The notes beneath the pieces were generated by a model that saw only the letters and a program-made list of their open reading frames with translations, did not search any database and was not told the DNA's origin. A DNA stretch of 7,818 bases from Gammaproteobacteria bacterium (GTDB lineage: Bacteria > Pseudomonadota > Gammaproteobacteria > Steroidobacterales > Steroidobacteraceae). Positions within the stretch are counted from its first letter, which is position 1. Each line of letters opens with the position of its first letter. The DNA lies in NCBI GenBank assembly GCA_028293775.1, contig JAQGOD010000358.1:1-7818 (forward strand). The letters run 5' to 3'. Below are positions 5,672 to 7,818 of the stretch, piece by piece. The position numbers were made by a program, and so were the translations under genes.

Positions 5672-6046
5672 TTAATTAATCGTGCAGCCCGGGCCTTGAC
5701 AGTTGCGCATCTGTTGCACGGACCTCTTATTCTCATCGGCCATGCGCGCAGCTTCCTCCATGGTATCTACGTTCAAACACTCCTTTTGCGTGAGCCGCGA
5801 GCCGAGAGGCGCGATCGTGCGGCAAAAGTATTGCTCGCCGTGCCGCACCTCCGAGTGGTAACCCATTTCCCTCGCCCTTTTCTGTGCCGCCGCAACTCGA
5901 GGATCGTATGAGCTGCTTGATGTTTGAACCGCTGCGGCGACGACCGTCGGCGCGACACCAGCGGTGGCGGGGGGTTTCTGTGGCGATGCCGCCCATGCAC
6001 TTAGAAAAATGCCCGCGAGCGCCGCTAGTCCAATATGAATACGCAT
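5672..6046 (-). CDS. Small secreted four-cysteine protein of unknown function
   Basis: 124 aa from the ATG at 6046. This start is chosen because GAGG (6057-6054, - strand) lies seven bases upstream, and the protein then begins directly with a signal peptide (MRIHIGLAALAGIFLSAWA, cleavage near residue 19). A TTG five codons earlier would add MRGDS-type residues and lacks a binding site. After cleavage comes a low-complexity Pro/Ala/Ser linker (about 20-46). A compact conserved-looking region follows: VAAAQKRAREMGYHSEVRHG, then YFCRTIAPLGSRLTQKECL (73-91). The tail contains NCQGPGC (115-121). Cysteines at 75, 90, 116 and 121 suggest two disulfides. The CRxxxPLGSRLxxxxC pattern resembles small uncharacterised exported proteins I recall from other proteobacteria, with no function known to me. 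It starts 15 bp after the permease stop, so it is probably co-transcribed with it. Confidence 0.8.
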   Translation of the reverse strand: MRIHIGLAALAGIFLSAWAASPQKPPATAGVAPTVVAAAVQTSSSSYDPRVAAAQKRAREMGYHSEVRHGEQYFCRTIAPLGSRLTQKECLNVDTMEEAARMADENKRSVQQMRNCQGPGCTIN

Positions 6047-6061
6047 CGAATCACCTCTCAA

Positions 6062-7684
6062 TCATTTCGAAATGAATGTTGGAATGATCCCGGGGACCCA
6101 GTATTGTTGGACGATCACGATGACCACTAACAGCAGCGTCAGCACGATGCTGTGGATAAAGGTCCTCGCCAACACGGCACCTTCCTGACCCTTAAGATGG
6201 GTCACCGAAACGCCTGTCGCTATATTTTGCGGCGAGATCATCTTGCCAAGAACGCCGCCCGAAGAATTGGTCGCGGCAAACAGCAGCGGGTTTAGGTTCA
6301 GCTGCCTCGCGGCCACCACCTGCAAATTGCCGAATAGCGCATTGCCCGACGTGTCGCTGCCGGACAAAAACACCGCAATCCATCCGAGGAAAGGCGAAAA
6401 CAGCACGAAAGCATGACCGGTCGACGATACGGCAAGACCTATGGTGTAGGCGAGACCCGAATAGTTCATGACGTATGCCAGCGCGACGATGAACATCACG
6501 GTCATGACGGCCTGCCAGATCTGACGGACGGTACGCGCTGCGCATTGCACCAGTTCACTCGGCGGCAATCTCACAAATAGCGCGGTGATCAGCGCCGCGA
6601 CCAGGATAGCCGTTCCGGTGGCGAGCGGCTGAAATGCCCATACGGCGGCATAGGGCTTGTTGTTGTAGAGCGTAATCGATACGGCCTTATCCAAATTCGG
6701 CCACGGAACGGCATGCGCACCGACCGCGGCGATCTTGAAATAAGTCCAAAGGATGACGACCACCGTCACCAACAGCCAAGGCATCCATCCCTGCCACGCG
6801 GGGATATTTTTGAAGGCCGGATTGGGCGCCTCAGCCGACTGGTGGTCGATCACGAATTCCGGATCCGGCGCTGGGCGCCAGACCCGCAGGAATAGCAGCG
6901 TTACAGCCAGCGAGGCTAAAGCAGCAAAAACGTCGGTCAGCGTATAGTCCAAATAATTCGATGCACCGAATTGCGCCAGTCCGAAGCTTAGGCCCGCAAC
7001 GGCCAATACCGGCCAGAGAGAACGGATGGAGCGCCAACCGCCGTACAATGCCATGACATAGAAAGGCAGGATGGCCGCCATGATGGGCAGTTGCCTGCCG
7101 ATCATTTGCCCCAGTTCATGGGCGGGCAGTCCGGTCACGGCAGCCAGCACGGTAACCGGGGTGCCGAGCGCGCCGAAGGCTACCGGGGTCGTGTTGAAGA
7201 TCAACACAAACACGATGGCATCGAGTGCGGGAAAGCCGCACATGATGAGAAGCGATGAGGTAATTGCCACCGGCGTGCCGAAGCCGGCGACCCCTTCGAG
7301 CAGCGCGCCGAAACAGAATGCGATGACGATCAGGACGATGCGTCGATCGTTGGGCAGATGCTTGATTATCCAGGCGCGAAACGCATCGAAGCGCCCGGAT
7401 GATACCGCGATGTTGTAAACGAACAGCGCATTGATGACGATCCACATGACGGGCCACAGCGCAAACACCGCGCCATTCGCGGCGGCGGCAAACGTTATTT
7501 GCGCCGGTAGCCCCCACACGGCCATGGCGATGACGATGCCGAGAATGAGGCCCGCCAGGGCGGCCTGCCAGGCGGGGCGCCGGAGTATGCCGAGAAGCAC
7601 GAGGACAGTCAGTATGGGGACTATTGCCACTAAGAAGGACAGCGCAAGGCTGCCGCCGACCGGTGTCAACAATTGCTGATACAT
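6062..7684 (-). CDS. lldP: L-lactate permease, LctP/LldP family
   Basis: Inner-membrane transporter of the lactate permease family, which takes up L-lactate (often also D-lactate and glycolate) with protons. It is 540 aa, close to E. coli LldP (551), with a dozen or more hydrophobic segments. Family signatures are clear: FGALLEGVAGFGTPVAI (125-141), NTTPVAFGALGTPV (164-177), GSDTSGNALFGNLQ (442-455) and NSSGGVLGKMISPQNIA (473-489). The last two correspond to the E. coli segments with SDTSGNALF and GKMISPQ. A hydrophilic loop at about 270-290 (RPAPDPEFVIDHQSAEAPNP) separates the two halves. The start at 7684 has GGGGGT a few bases upstream on the - strand. No lactate dehydrogenase (lldD, lutABC, dld) or LldR regulator is in the window, so substrate choice among lactate and glycolate is inferred from the family only. 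Confidence 0.95.
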   Translation of the reverse strand: MYQQLLTPVGGSLALSFLVAIVPILTVLVLLGILRRPAWQAALAGLILGIVIAMAVWGLPAQITFAAAANGAVFALWPVMWIVINALFVYNIAVSSGRFDAFRAWIIKHLPNDRRIVLIVIAFCFGALLEGVAGFGTPVAITSSLLIMCGFPALDAIVFVLIFNTTPVAFGALGTPVTVLAAVTGLPAHELGQMIGRQLPIMAAILPFYVMALYGGWRSIRSLWPVLAVAGLSFGLAQFGASNYLDYTLTDVFAALASLAVTLLFLRVWRPAPDPEFVIDHQSAEAPNPAFKNIPAWQGWMPWLLVTVVVILWTYFKIAAVGAHAVPWPNLDKAVSITLYNNKPYAAVWAFQPLATGTAILVAALITALFVRLPPSELVQCAARTVRQIWQAVMTVMFIVALAYVMNYSGLAYTIGLAVSSTGHAFVLFSPFLGWIAVFLSGSDTSGNALFGNLQVVAARQLNLNPLLFAATNSSGGVLGKMISPQNIATGVSVTHLKGQEGAVLARTFIHSIVLTLLLVVIVIVQQYWVPGIIPTFISK

Positions 7685-7776
7685 CGACTACCCCCGTTTG
7701 GCGGCTTGTTAAGGTCACCGCTTCAGATTTCAACGAATCCTACCCTATTGACGGCAATTCTGTAACAGGACAGGCG

Positions 7777-7818
7777 ATGCGGACAAGACCAAGGCGTGTG
7801 ACCGCTGCGCAGACGCTA
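7777..7818 (+). CDS. Possible start of a divergent gene (partial, runs off window)
   Basis: An ATG at 7777 opens a frame of 14 codons to the window edge (MRTRPRRVTAAQTL). AGGA at 7767-7770 lies six bases upstream, a well-placed Shine-Dalgarno. If real, it is transcribed divergently from the lactate permease across a 92-bp intergenic region, as regulators or oxidases of lactate often are. Fourteen codons are too few to assign any family, and both other-strand frames are also partly open here, so this may be chance. Confidence 0.25.
   Translation, partial: MRTRPRRVTAAQTL

Noticed and set aside
6047..6061. TTG at 6061 as the start of the small secreted protein
   Set aside because: The Shine-Dalgarno GAGG lies between this TTG and the ATG at 6046 and is spaced for the ATG; the signal peptide also begins properly at the ATG.
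7709..7733. Possible permease promoter on the - strand (TTGAAA at 7733-7728 with a TAACAA-like -10)
   Set aside because: The -10 matches only three of six positions, so it cannot be supported.
7713..7805. GGTCAC (7713) and GTGACC (7798) as an operator inverted repeat
   Set aside because: The matches are only six bases and about 80 bp apart, which is expected by chance.

Overview
This is an ordinary, densely packed chromosomal window from a GC-rich Gram-negative bacterium. It is most likely a gammaproteobacterium: the threonine aldolase, MurJ and peroxiredoxin align closely by eye with the E. coli proteins, and both tRNA genes encode their CCA end. Genus level is not resolvable from the sequence alone. 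I see no CRISPR array, insertion sequence, integrase, toxin-antitoxin pair or defence cassette, and I do not claim a new system.

Left block, + strand (1-3699). The end of elongation factor G (1-147) is followed by a 69-bp gap holding an imperfect hairpin. Next comes murJ, the lipid II flippase (217-1932), which carries an unusual N-terminal extension built from six 15-bp tandem repeats. After 94 bp come a secreted cysteine-rich protein of unknown function (2027-2695) and ltaE, low-specificity L-threonine aldolase (2692-3699). The last two overlap by 4 bp (GTGA) and are probably translationally coupled.

Middle block (3710-5365). A MocA-like nucleotidyltransferase (- strand) and a membrane-anchored histidine phosphatase (+ strand) are divergent. 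Their farthest possible ATG codons overlap in a single CATG. The phosphatase then runs convergently into a BCP/PrxQ-type peroxiredoxin (- strand), with a 7-bp overlap of the gene ends. Transcription direction switches four times between 3700 and 5445, so these are single genes rather than one operon.

tRNA block (5402-5636). A good sigma70-type promoter drives tRNA-Ala(CGC). A spacer hairpin and tRNA-Arg(CCT) follow.

Right block, - strand (5672-7684). An LctP/LldP-family lactate permease is followed 15 bp downstream by a small secreted four-cysteine protein with its own strong ribosome binding site, probably in the same transcript. The last 134 bp form the upstream region of the permease and may contain the first 14 codons of a divergent gene.

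The items most worth a second look are the MurJ repeat extension, the two uncharacterised secreted cysteine proteins coupled to metabolic genes, and the overlapping divergent start region at 4319-4340.
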